From Schistocerca nitens (Eukaryota > Arthropoda > Insecta > Orthoptera > Acrididae): DNA of 64,000 nt. Positions 23,071-33,119 of this stretch are shown here, in pieces (position 1 is the stretch's first letter; every line of letters begins with the position of its first letter). The DNA lies in contig NC_064622.1 of the NCBI RefSeq assembly GCF_023898315.1, forward strand, positions 352,513,234 through 352,577,233, given 5' to 3'. The notes beneath the pieces are model-generated. The model did not search any database. It had not been told where the DNA came from and saw only the letters and a list, made by a program, of their open reading frames with translations. The translations under genes and the position numbers were made by a program.

Positions 23071-25104
23071 CAGCAATGAGGAATAGCGCAGTAGGCAGTA
23101 CAGTTGAAGAGGAATGGACATCTCTAAAAAGGGCCGTCACAGAAGTTGGGAAGGAAAACATAGGTACAAAGAAGGTAGCTGCGAAGAAACCATGGGTAAC
23201 AGAAAAAATACTTCAGTTGATTGATGAAAGGAGGAAGTACAAACATGTTCCGGGAAAATCAGAAATACAGAAATACAAGTCGCTGAAGAATGAAATAAAT
23301 AGGAAGTGCCGGGAAGCTAAGACGAAATGGCTGCAGGAAAAATGTGAAGACATCGAAAAAGATATGATTGTCGGAAGGACAGACTCAGGATACAGGAAAG
23401 TCAAAACAACCTTTGGTGACATTAAAAGCAACGGTGGTAACATTAAGAGTGCAACGGGAATTCCACTGTTAAATGCAGAGGGGAGAGCAGATAGGTGGAA
23501 AGAATACATTGAAAGCCTCTATGAGGGTGAAGATTTGTCTGATGTGATAGAAGAAAAACAGGAGTCGATTTAGAAGAGATAGGGGATCCAGTATTAGAAT
23601 CGGAATTTAAAAGAGCTTTGGAGGACTTACGGTCAAATAAGGCAGAAGGGATAGATAACATTCCATCAGAATTTCTAAAATCGTTGGGGGAAGTGGCAAC
23701 AAAACGACTATTCACGTTGGTGTGTAGAATATATGAGTCTGGCGATATACCATCTGACTTTCGGAAAAGCATCATCCACACAATTCCGAAGACGGCAAGA
23801 GCTGACAAGTGCGAGAATTATCGCACAATCAGCTTAACAGCTCATGCATCGAAGCTGCTTACAAGAATAATATACAGAAGAATGGAAAAGAAAATTGAGA
23901 ATGCGCTAGGTGACGATCAGTTTGACTTTAGGAAAAGTAAAGGGACGAGAGAGGCAATTCTGACGTTACGGCTAGTAATGGAAGCAAGGCTAAAGAAAAA
24001 TCAAGACACTTTCATAGGATTTGTCGACCTGGAAAAAGCGTTCGACAATATAAAATGGTGGAAGCTGTTCGAGATTCTGAAAAAAGTAGGGGTAAGCTAT
24101 AGGGAGAGACGGGTCATATACAATATGTACAACAACCAAGAGGGAATAATAAGAGTGGACGATCAAGAACGAAATGCCCGTATTAAGAAGGGTGTAAGAC
24201 AAGGCTGTAGCCTTTCGCCCCTACTCTTCAATCTGTACATCGAGGAAGCAATTATGGAAATAAAAGAAAGGTTCAGGAGTGGAATTAAAATAAAAGGTGA
24301 AAGGATATCAATGATACGATTCGCTGATGACATTGCTATCCTGAGTGAAAGTGAAGAAGAATTAAATGATCTGCTGAACGGAATGAACAGTCTAATGAGT
24401 ACACAGTATGGTTTGAGAGTAAATCGGAGAAAGACGAAGGTAATGAGAAGTAGTAGAAATGAGAACAGCGAGAAACTTAACATCAGGATTGATGGTCACG
24501 AAGTCAATGAAGTTAAGGAATTCTGCTACCTAGGCAGTAAAATAACCAATGACGGACGGAGCAAGGAGGACATCAAAAGCAGACTCGCTATGGCAAAAAA
24601 AGGCATTTCTGGCCAAGAGAAGTCTACTAATATCAAATACCGGCCTTAATCTAAGGAAGAAATTTCTGAGGACGTACGTCTGGAGTACAGCATTGTATGG
24701 TAGTGAAACATGGACTGTGGGAAAACCGGAACAGAAGAGAATCGAAGCATTTGAGATGTGGTGCTATAGACGAATGTTGAAAATTAGGTGGACTGATAAG
24801 GTAAGGAATGAGGAGGTTCTACGCAGAATCGGAGAGGAAAGGAATTCGTGGAAAACACTGATAAGGAGAAGGGACAGGATGATACGACATCTGCTAAGAC
24901 ATGAGGGAATGACTTTCATGGTACTAGAGGGAGCTGTAGAGGGCAAAAACTGTAGAGGAAGACAGAGGTTGGAATACGTCAAGCAAATAATTGAGGACGT
25001 AGGTTGCAAGTGCTACTCTGAGATGAAGAGGTTAGCACAGGAAAGGAATTCGTGGCGGGCCGCATCAAACCAGTCAGTAGACTGATGACCAAAAAAAAAA
25101 AAAG
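23071..25104 (+). mobile_element. 5'-truncated LINE inserted in an older relative
   Basis: A nearly complete RT region with few stops, ending ...CCAGTCAGTAGACTGATGACC plus an A13 tract. It starts inside the region between endonuclease and RT. The same 3' terminus is seen in the older host copy and in the decayed copy at 17.8 kb. Target duplications are not clear at this junction. Confidence 0.85.
23076..25085 (+). pseudogene. LINE reverse transcriptase ORF with two frameshifts
   Basis: Three overlapping frames together form the LINE polyprotein: 23076-23573 (pre-RT region, ...ADRWKEYIESLYEGE), 23618-24649 (RT) and 24549-25085 (C-terminal domain). RT motifs in order: NYRTISLTAHASKLL, FVDLEKAFDNI (first catalytic Asp), RQGCSLSPLLFNLY, MIRFADDIAIL (catalytic Asp pair), YLGSKI. 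The C-terminal part has SETWTVGKPEQKRIEAFEMW and the basic RGRQRLEYVKQI. Breaks are at about 23,570 (stop plus shift) and at the A7 run near 24,594. An endonuclease domain is missing owing to 5' truncation. The clade is not certain. Confidence 0.82.
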
Positions 25105-25240
25105 CAGATCCAGAAGGATGTAAACTGCAGTAGTGTTCGGAAATGAAGAGGCTTGCACATGATAGAGCAGCGTGGAGAAGTGCATAAAACCAGTCTTTGG
25201 ACTGAAGACCGTAACAATAACAACAACAACAACACTATTA
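25105..25240 (+). mobile_element. Older LINE copy, 3' end downstream of the younger insertion
   Basis: Continues the host LINE (EMKRLAHDRAAW in broken frame, compare EMKRLAQERNSW) and ends CCAGTCTTTGGACTGAAGACC followed by an AAC/AAT-rich tail. Confidence 0.7.
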
Positions 25241-25261
25241 TGTTAAGCATACCATCGTTGA

Positions 25262-25749
25262 TGTGGTGTCACCGCCAGACACCACACTTGCTAAGTGGTA
25301 GCTTTAAATCGGCCGCGGTCCATTAGTACATGTCGGACCCGCGTGTCGCCACTGTTAGTGATCGCAGACCGAGCGCCACCACACGGCAGGTCTCGAGAGA
25401 CGGACTAGCACTCGCCCAGTTGTATGGACGACTTAGCTAGCGATGCACACTGACGAAGCCTCGCTCATTTGCAGAGCAGATAGTTAGAATAGCCTTCAGC
25501 TAAGTCAATGGCTACGACCTAGCAAGGCGCCATAGCAATTGATAGTTATCGTATGAAGCATGTCTCATCAAGAACGATGTATACAAATGATGGATTAAAG
25601 TTAAGTATTCCAGAATCTACGTACGTTTCTTTATAGCATTCATTACGTATCCTGTTTCAGACCTCACGCCATCCTGCGTGAGTTAACGCGTGCATTCGGC
25701 CTCCTCAACCAAGTAGTGTGCGTAGTGTTGGCTAACTGCTAACACTAGA
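25262..25749 (+). mobile_element. Solo LTR of an LTR retrotransposon
   Basis: 488 bp starting TGTGGTGTCACCGCCAGACA, flanked by the 5-bp duplication GTTGA (25257-25261, 25750-25754). It is the same sequence, in opposite orientation, as 27300-27788. The last bases are TAGA where the other copy has TACA, a likely point change in the terminal CA. No internal region remains, as expected after LTR-LTR recombination. Confidence 0.85.
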
Positions 25750-26573
25750 GTTGATAACATAGTTTCCCGTAATTACTTACCACGTATGTTTCGCACGTTA
25801 TGATCCGTGATTTGGTTCTTTCCGATAGGCTACTTCATTGCTTCGGGCTCACGAAACAAACTTACGTGCGAGTAGGTCTCTCTGCTGCCAAAAGAAACAT
25901 TGCTCCAGCGAACGACTCACTGCTGGCAGTTCGTTCGTAATTATTGTAAAATTCTCTTAGCTGTTTTGCAAAAAAAGGTTGCCACACCTTTGAACGGTCT
26001 ATACATGTATTTCAATGAATAATTGGAGGGTTTTACGAGTAGAGCATCCACTCTATCTGTGCGCCAAGGAAGTCTTTCATTTGCTGACCAAGGACACAGT
26101 CATGAACACAAATCAGTAAGGTCAAGTGAAAATATGATCACATCCAACTACAAATCAGCGTTTGCATAGTTCCGAAAGACATTTCCAGTGGTCTGGGATG
26201 CTCATGCGCAGCTTTCAGCGCAGATCATCAACCTGCCGGCTTTAGATTCGGTAGCCCGATGAGTCTTTCGACACGAGATACCGGCACTGTGCAATTCGGT
26301 TCTCTGCTAGGCACATCTTCTCGATCCATTGTTTTATGTGATCGTATGGTTACTGTTTTATCGGTTTAATACTTTTATCATGGTCTCTATAATCTCATTT
26401 GTTTGGACATGGGCATTTCAGAAGATGTAAGGTAAATACACTACTGGCCATTAAAATTGCTACACCAAGAAGAAACGCAGATGATAAACGGGTATTCATT
26501 GGACAAATATATTATACTGGAACTGACATGTGATTACATTTTCACGCAATTTGAATGCATAGATCCTGAGAAA

Positions 26574-27068
26574 TCAGTACCCAGAACAACCACCTCTGGC
26601 CGTAATAACGGCCTTCATACGCCTGGGCATTGAGTGAAACAGAGCTTGGATGGCGTGTGCAGGTACAGCTGCCCATGCAGCTTCAACACGATACCACGGT
26701 TCACCAAGAGTAGTGACTGGCGTATTGTGATGAGCCAGTTGCTCGGCCACCATTGACCAGACGTTTTCAATTGGTGAGAGATCTGGAGAATGTGCTGGCC
26801 AGGGCAGCAGTAGAACACTTTCTGTATCCAGAAAGGCCCGTACAGGACCTGCAACATGCGGTCGTGCATTATCCTGCTGAAATGTAGCGTTTCGCAGGGA
26901 TCGAAAGAAGGGTAGAGCCACGGGTCGAAACACATCTGAAATGTAACGTCCACTGTTCAAAGTATCGTCAATGCGAACAAGAGGTGACCGAGACGTGTAA
27001 CCAATGGCACCCCATACCATCACGCCGGGTGATACGCCAGTATGGCGATGACGAATACACGCTTCCAA
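26574..27068 (-). pseudogene. Tc1-like transposase, C-terminal catalytic part
   Basis: 164 codons: GVMVWGAIGYTSRSPLVRID, LPFF, ATFQQDNARPH, LLPWPAHSPDLSPIENVW and the end ...ITARGGCSGY. It is clearly homologous to the intact transposase at 8149-9171 but upstream exon-less frame is disrupted by frameshifts and the LTR insertion, so no complete protein can be made. Confidence 0.85.
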
Positions 27069-27299
27069 TGTGCGTTCATCTCGATGTCACCAAAGCGACC
27101 ATCATGATGCTGTAAACAGAACCTGGATTCATCCGAAAAAATGATGTTTTGCCATTCGTGCACCCAGGTTCGTCGTTGAGTACACCATCGCAGGCGCTCG
27201 TGTCTGTGATGCAGAGTCAAGGGTAACCGCAGCTATGGTCTCCAAGCTGATAGTCCACGCTGCTGCAAACGTCGTCGAACTGTTCGTGCAGATGGTTGT

Positions 27300-27788
27300 T
27301 GTAGTGGACTGACAAGGCAGCCAGTCCACAGAGACGGGTAGCCGAAAGAGCACACGTACACACACGCCGACTGGCGCGAAGTCTGGAACAGGATTCGTAA
27401 TGAATGCAATAAAGAAAAGAACGTAGCTATGGAATATACTTAACTTTTAATCCTTATTTGTATACAGCATTCTTGATGATACAAGTGAGACTATCTTGAG
27501 ATACATGCAATGTTACAAATGGTGCCTTGCTAGGTCGTAGCCATTAACTTAGCTGAAGGCTATTCTAACTGTCTCTCGGCAAATGAGAGAAAGGCTTTGT
27601 CAGTGTAGTCGCTAGCAACGTCCTCGTACAACTGGGGCGAGTGCTCGTACGTCTCTCAAGACCTGCCATGTGGTGGCGCTCGGTCTGCGATCACACAGTG
27701 GCGACACGCGGGTCCGACATGTACTAATGGACCGCGGCCGATTTAAAGCTACCACCTAGCAAGTGTGGTGTCTAGCGGTGACACCACA
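27300..27788 (-). mobile_element. Solo LTR inserted in the Tc1-like transposase
   Basis: 489 bp; on the minus strand it starts TGTGGTGTCACCGCTAGACA and ends CAGTCCACTACA, with the plus-strand 5-bp duplication GTTGT on both sides (27295-27299, 27789-27793). It interrupts the transposase N-terminal domain, so it is younger than the Tc1 copy. Confidence 0.9.
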
Positions 27789-28793
27789 GTTGTTGTCTTG
27801 CAAACGTCCCCATCTGTTGACTTAGGGATCGAGACGTGGCTGCACGATCCATTACAGCCATGCGGATCATCTTGACTGCTAGTGATACGAGGCCGTTGGG
27901 ATCCAGCACGGCGTTCCGTATTACCCTCCTGAACCCACCGATTCCATATTCTGCTAACAGTCATTGGATCTCGACCAACGCGATCAGCAATACGATAAAC
28001 CGCAATCGCGATGGGCTACAATCCGACCTTTATCAAAGTCGGAAACGTGATGGTACGCATTTCTCCTCCTTACACGTGGCATAACAACAACGTTTCACCA
28101 GGCAACGCCGGTCAACTGCTGTTTGGGTATGAGAAATCGGTTGGAAACTTTCCTTATGTCAGCACGTTGTAGGTGTCGCCACCGGCGTCAGCCTTGTGTG
28201 AATGCTCTGAAAAGCTAATCATTTGCATATCACAGCATCTTCTTCCTGTCGGTTAAATTTCGCGTCTGTAGCACGTCATCTTCGTGGTGTAGCAATTTTA
28301 ATGGCCAGTAGTGTATGTAGAAGTAGAAGAATCGTAATGCGTGCGGAAGTAACTATTGGTCTCGCTTCTCCAAGAACGACGGCTAAATCGGTAAGCATGT
28401 GACAGCACGCGCTACTTAATCTGTTCCGTAAGACCGAGAATAAAACTGAGAGTTTTCCGGTGTTCACTGGTGATAGAGAGGTACGGTCAAGTGTTTTGGA
28501 TAGTCCTTGGGTTAAGGACAATTTGTAGACCCAAAAGAAGGATCGCCTTACCCTAACTGCCCTACACTACGAGTACAGGGGCAAAGTTTCAGTATTACAC
28601 ACTTAGTGCTTTTGCGACAGATGTGGTCTAAGGCGCTCCTTAAGGGGCATCTGGAAGCAACATTCAGTTCATTGACGGTTCCTGAGAAAACCCGAAAAAC
28701 ACAGTTTTTTGGTACCAAATCCGAGCAACGGATTTCAAGACGACTATGAACAGAAAATGGCAGAAATATTTACAATACATTTCTAAGACCCCG

Positions 28794-28976
28794 CCGGCCG
28801 CGGTGGCCGAGCGGTTCTAGGCGGTCCAGTTCGGAACCTCGCTGCTGCTACGGTCGCAGGTTCGAATCCTGCCTCGGGCATGGATGTGTGTCATGTCCTT
28901 AGGTTTAAATAGTTCTAAGTCTAGGGGACTGATGACTTGAGATGTTGAGTCCCATAGTGCTCAGAGCCATTTTTTT
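28794..28976 (+). mobile_element. tRNA-derived SINE, copy 3
   Basis: GGCCGCGGTGGCCGAGCGGT, B box GGTTCGAATCC, end GAGCCATTTTTTT. Imperfect 13-bp duplication TTCTAAGACCCCG / TTCTAAGATCCCG flanks it. Confidence 0.9.
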
Positions 28977-29054
28977 TCTAAGATCCCGAGCCCCAAAAAC
29001 CTTGAAACTTTTCTTGATATCTTTATCCCGTTTCGAGATATAGAGGTTCAAAGC

Positions 29055-29137
29055 TACAACAATTAAACAATTTTTTTCAGCCTTCAGTTGCAAGGTATTT
29101 GCAACTGAAGGCTGAAAAAAATTGTTTAATTGTTGTA
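29055..29137. repeat. Perfect hairpin: 39-bp arms, 5-base loop
   Basis: The left arm (29055-29093, starting TACAACAATTAAACAATTTT) and right arm (29099-29137) are exact reverse complements around GGTAT. It occupies most of a 121-bp insertion (29058-29178) bordered by the direct repeat GTTCAAAGCTAC (29046-29057, 29179-29190). Confidence 0.93.
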
Positions 29138-29969
29138 CATTTCACAGTTGCTGACACGCTGCAATATGTTAAAGATTTGTTCAAAGCTACCCCAGCTGCA
29201 CACGAAAATATGCACTTAAAATTCGGTCTGGGGGAAATATAAATAATAAATAACAGCGGAAAAATGCTCAAATTTTAAGGGTATATAATCTAGGCATTTA
29301 TTTAGATGTTCCATCTTCCTGTTTTCAAATATCTTTATCCGTTATCGAGCAACACCCCATAGACGTGCTTATTGGGTATGAAACCCGAGCCGCGGATTCC
29401 AAGACGGCTATAAATTGCAAATGGCTGTAATTTTTACTGTGCAGTCCTAAGATTCCGGCCTTTAACAACCGCAAATTTTTTTTAATATCTTTATTCGTTG
29501 TCGAGGTACATACATTCAGAGCTACGCTAGTTGCTCACGTAAGTTTCGCACTTAAAATCCGGTGCGAGGCGAAAAGTTTATAAAGTGACATAACACTGAT
29601 GAATATGTTGTAAAGAGTCTCCGTTATCATCAGAATTGTTATGGGACCCCTTGTTGTTGTACTGAAGCATATGAAAAATTGTTATGCATATGAAACCCGG
29701 TCTGAGGTATAAAATTAGTTTCATGTCGTTTCAATTTCACATAAATAAGCTATCAGATTTTACTGTCCCATGATGTTCTTTCGATATGCGTTATACGCCC
29801 TGCCGTGGCAGGGAAAAGAAGTACACCAGTGGAAAATCGGAGTATAAGAAGGGTGAATAAGCTCCTGTATAAAAGACTCTGCCTTAAAAGTGAATTCCAG
29901 CTGCATCATTCTACCTTCCACAGCACTATTAAAAAGTTCGCAAAGATTGCGGTGCCAACAAGTTCAAGC

Positions 29970-30480
29970 TTTTTATGCTGAGAGCAGTCGGAAAGAAACA
30001 GCAAAATAATAAATACTGGAAGAAATTAGGTAGTGGTTGTTGTATAGGAAGAGCGAAGGAGGTAATGGCAGAGTGAGAGAAAGAGAGGGATACAGTGGCA
30101 ATGGAACATAGTTCACAGTGACAGATGAGTGCCAGTAAAAGAGCAAAGGAGCCAGGGAGGAATAAAGAGAAAGAGAAAGTGAATGAGAATCAGTCATAAT
30201 GAGAGGCAGAGTGCATGACAACGATAATGAGAGAGATGGTGAGAATGAGAACAGACAGAAGTAGTGGGGACTGAATGAGATCATAGCACTAAGAGAGAGC
30301 AAGAGGGAGACAATGACAGTGAGAGGAGACAGTAGTAGGACAGAACGAAGGAAACTGCGGCTGTAAGATTGGGCTGCATGAGTGAATGAGAATGGGCAAG
30401 TGGGAGTGAATGGGTATGAGCGACATACAGCGATGGACTGACTGGTGTGAGCGAATTACAGTTAGAGGAACATACGGGAA
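29970..30480. repeat. GA-rich low-complexity tract
   Basis: Imperfect GAGA/GAAAG sequence over about 500 bases; long minus-strand frames rich in Leu and Ser are artefacts of this composition. Confidence 0.6.
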
Positions 30481-30486
30481 TGCGTA

Positions 30487-30585
30487 TGACGTATGTCAAC
30501 GCCTGTAAGCAGCTAAGGGTGTTCATTTCATTGTAATTTCATTCTAACGAGCTGCATGGTCACCGATGATCTGTTCTTTCGGACA
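30487..30585 (+). mobile_element. 3' fragment of a TIR-bounded tRNA-containing repeat
   Basis: About 99 bp from TGACGTATGTCAACGCCTG to TTCTTTCGGACA, matching 31009-31109 in the same orientation. It abuts the full copy at 30586. Confidence 0.8.
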
Positions 30586-30602
30586 TGTCCGAAAGAACAG
30601 AT
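30569..30602. repeat. 34-bp perfect palindrome
   Basis: Centred on GGACATGTCC (centre between 30585 and 30586). It is formed by the right end of one repeat copy and the left end of the next, which are inverted repeats of each other. Confidence 0.93.
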
Positions 30603-30831
30603 ATCATCTTAGAATATATATAGTTAAGGCTCACCGGGCACTTGACCATCTTCTTCTTCTATGCGAATGCACAAACAGTGCCCGAACTCTTACGGGAATC
30701 GGCAACGTGCCGCGAGTAACGAGTATAATGGGCGGGGGGCACTACGAATGTAGTGCGGGACAATAAGTTGAGAATGTGGGTTTCGCGGGAGGCGTGCCAG
30801 AGATAAATCTCTGCAGTAGCACTATCATCTA

Positions 30832-30987
30832 TGCCCTCGGTGGCTCAGATGGAAGCCGGCACGGTAGCTCAGCGTGTTTGGTCAGAGGGCTGCGTGCTCT
30901 CTGTAATAAAAAAAAATAATAATAATAAATGGATAGAGCGTCTGCCATGTAAGCAGAAGATCCCGGGTTCGAGTCCCGGTCGGGGCA
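30832..30987 (+). pseudogene. tRNA-like sequence (threonine TGT-like) interrupted in the D loop
   Basis: Removing 30854-30928 and one ATGGA copy gives 76 nt: acceptor TGCCCT / GGGGCA, D stem GCTC/GAGC, anticodon stem TCTGC/GCAGA with loop CATGTAA, T arm CCGGG-TTCGAGT-CCCGG. The anticodon would be TGT, but position 33 is A instead of T and four bases, not two, precede the D stem. It is probably a repeat-borne tRNA pseudogene rather than a working gene. Confidence 0.6.
30854..30928 (+). mobile_element. Short SINE insertion with AAT tail in the tRNA D loop
   Basis: 75 bp starting AGCCGGCACGGTAGCTCAGC, itself with a tRNA-type A box, ending in A9 and AATAATAATAA, flanked by ATGGA (30849-30853, 30929-30933). 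Confidence 0.7.
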
Positions 30988-31114
30988 CACATTTTCATCT
31001 GTCCCCGTTGACGTATGTCGACGCCTGTAAGCATCTAAGGGTGTTCATTTCATTGTATTTTCATTCTAACGAGCTGCATGGTCACCGACGGTATCGGTTC
31101 TTTCGGACATATTG

Positions 31115-31950
31115 TCTGCGCAAAAATGCTTTGTATGAAGCAAGATATGTGAGTTCACGTGATTTGCTTATGAGCATCTCTTCAACCTTTAGCCACAATT
31201 TACTAATTACGAAGTATCTTAGTAAAGCTAAGGTGATAGTTACGCAGTTTAAGAGCCACTTTAGATGGCGTTCCGCGGTAATCTAATGTCTGAAGAGACG
31301 ACCCATTAGACTGCATGTTTGCGTACATTTTTAAGAGGTGTAGATAAAGATCTAGCAAAAGAAGTGTTTGGCTGATAATTCGTTCATCGAAATTGTGACG
31401 CAGAAAGTTACATGTAATGTACTGTCACTGTCAATTCCATTGAACCAGAAGTTGAAAAGAGCTGTTTATCACTCATTGTGATAGCAAGTAACTCCTGATT
31501 ATTCAATGATGACTCGGCTGCTTCGACAGTGGTCACTGCACAGTCTTTGTGTTGGGTCTGACTCAGCTTGTCAGCTCTCACCTTAGTCAGTCCTGACAAA
31601 GTTTCCTAAGATCAGAAAAATCAATGACGAATACTGCTTATGGGATAAACCCATGATCACCTTGAAATCATCTCCCGCTGCAGACAGTGAAAACAATTAT
31701 CATAGAAAGACTTTGCTATAATGCGAGAAGCTGTGACATTTTGTTTTGATAAATTAAATACCGACACGTAAAGTGGTCACTTGCAAGGCTTTCGCCTTCG
31801 TGTGTTGCTTAGGTAGAATGATGTTTTTTCACGGATCGACTTAGAAAGGTATCACTGCAAATAATGATTTAGAAACAGTTTGTAGTCAACTTTTCATCGC
31901 CTGTTGAAAATTGCTGTTGTTTGGAAAACTTACGTCATGCTTCAGTGGTA
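31115..31950. other. No gene seen
   Basis: Mixed sequence with short frames only; nothing recognised on either strand. Confidence 0.4.
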
Positions 31951-31952
31951 GC

Positions 31953-32136
31953 GGTCGCGGGGGCCGATCGGTTCTAGGCGCTTCAGTCCGGAACCGCGTG
32001 ACTGCCACGGTCGCAGGTTCGAATCCTGCCTCGGGCATGGATGTGTGTGATGTACTTAGGTTAGTTAGGTTTAAGTAGTTCTAAGTTCTAGGGGACTGAT
32101 GACCTCAGATGTTAAGTCCCATAGTGCTCAGAGCCA
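31953..32136 (+). mobile_element. tRNA-derived SINE, copy 4
   Basis: GGGGCCGATCGGTTCTAGGC, B box GGTTCGAATCC, end GTGCTCAGAGCCATTTTTTG. Target duplications not evident. Confidence 0.88.
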
Positions 32137-32139
32137 TTT

Positions 32140-33110
32140 TTTGAATTTTGAGCATCAGGGTGAGAACGTAAAAGGCTCCTAAACATTTACTATTTACTTA
32201 CTTATCAGTATGTCGTGATACATTTCTTGGATATTGCACGTGTATGGTTGTTGTTGTGCAAGAAACTACTTTAGCGTACCATTTTTTCTTAGTTTTCAAA
32301 TGTCATAGTTCATTGTCCGATCAACACAATACTGTCATTAACTTATCAGAGTAATTAAATAAGCCAGGTATAACTTACATATTTCACTTCATCGATTCAC
32401 TAGTATAATAATTTATATTACCCTTTCTACTGCAGAATATAGTGCGCCTAATTATTTGCTTACCTCCTAATGCTAGACAAATACAGTATATTTTTACCTG
32501 TCTTTCTCTATATGGAATATGCCTTAAATGCTTTTCAGCAGTGTCCTAGCACTGCTTCTGTCAACCTTGCGTTCATTGACGCACATTAAACTCAGCAATC
32601 TCTTCTGCGGCACTAAACCTTTTGTTAAAGATCTCACTCCTTCGGCCTATTAAACCCCTTTTACATGATTGACGTTCTTGTCTCAACTGACCACTCGAGA
32701 CAAGTATGTCTACTGCAGCACCTCTGGCGTTTTATTCACGCACTCAGTCGTGACTGCATTGAGTGGTCATTTTCGTTGACACGTCAGCGTCAAAACTGCC
32801 GTTGTTGTGACTGCAGTGCTGTTTGGCATCTAGATGGTGAAAATGACGTTATTAGGGACTATCGTTTTTACAGAAAAATAGAAATATAGTAATAAAATTT
32901 AGGAACCTGCAATGACAATAGTGTTTATTAATGATAAGAGCAGAATTCAAAGTGGAAGTTTTTGGCAACGGTAATGGGGAAAATTATTCACACTCATTAG
33001 AAATGGAAGAATAGGAACTGTGTCATCCAAACATTTCAGAACATATACATATATTTGCTCGAGAAAATATATACTTGCAAACACGTCGGGCAATTTGCAT
33101 AATGCAGTAA
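32140..33110. other. No gene seen
   Basis: AT-rich, no recognisable repeat border or coding domain. Confidence 0.4.
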
Positions 33111-33119
33111 ATAGCGTCT

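Larger units (their letters stand above)
26439..28313 (-). mobile_element. Tc1-like transposon, broken, containing a solo LTR
   Basis: Inverted ends CACTACTGGCCATTAAAATT (continuing GCTACACCA) at both borders with TA outside (26437-26438, 28314-28315). The transposase is on the minus strand in several frames: MTVSRIWNRWVQEGNTERR (HTH part), then after the LTR the region around IFSDESRFCL, then an open frame 27068-26574 with TFQQDNARPH and SPIENVWSM. Second Asp to Glu spacing is 34 residues. Without the 489-bp LTR and its duplication the element is about 1.38 kb. Confidence 0.87.
28680..29580. repeat. Diverged tandem copies of an unassigned repeat
   Basis: The segment ACCAAATCCGAGCAACGGAT...TTTATCCCGTTTCGAGATA (28,710-29,057) recurs in diverged form as GAAACCCGAGCCGCGGATTC...TTTATTCGTTGTCGAGGTA (29,380-29,530). 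No coding domain. The left copy is interrupted by a SINE and a hairpin-bearing insertion. Confidence 0.5.
30586..31109 (+). mobile_element. TIR-bounded repeat that carries a tRNA-like sequence
   Basis: Starts TGTCCGAAAGAACAGATA and ends TATCGGTTCTTTCGGACA, an 18-bp inverted repeat with one mismatch. The interior holds a 76-nt tRNA-like sequence split by a 75-bp insertion. No open frame of note. It could be a MITE that captured a tRNA or an LTR-type element beginning TG and ending CA; target duplications are unclear because copies abut each other. Confidence 0.65.

Noticed and set aside
28794-28880. tRNA gene (Leu/Ser-like) in the SINE copies
   Set aside because: A and B boxes are present but no complete cloverleaf; each copy has the SINE tail and a target duplication.
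29970-30526. Membrane-like Leu/Ser-rich frames on the minus strand
   Set aside because: They derive from a GA-rich tract read as CT; no start context or conservation signs.
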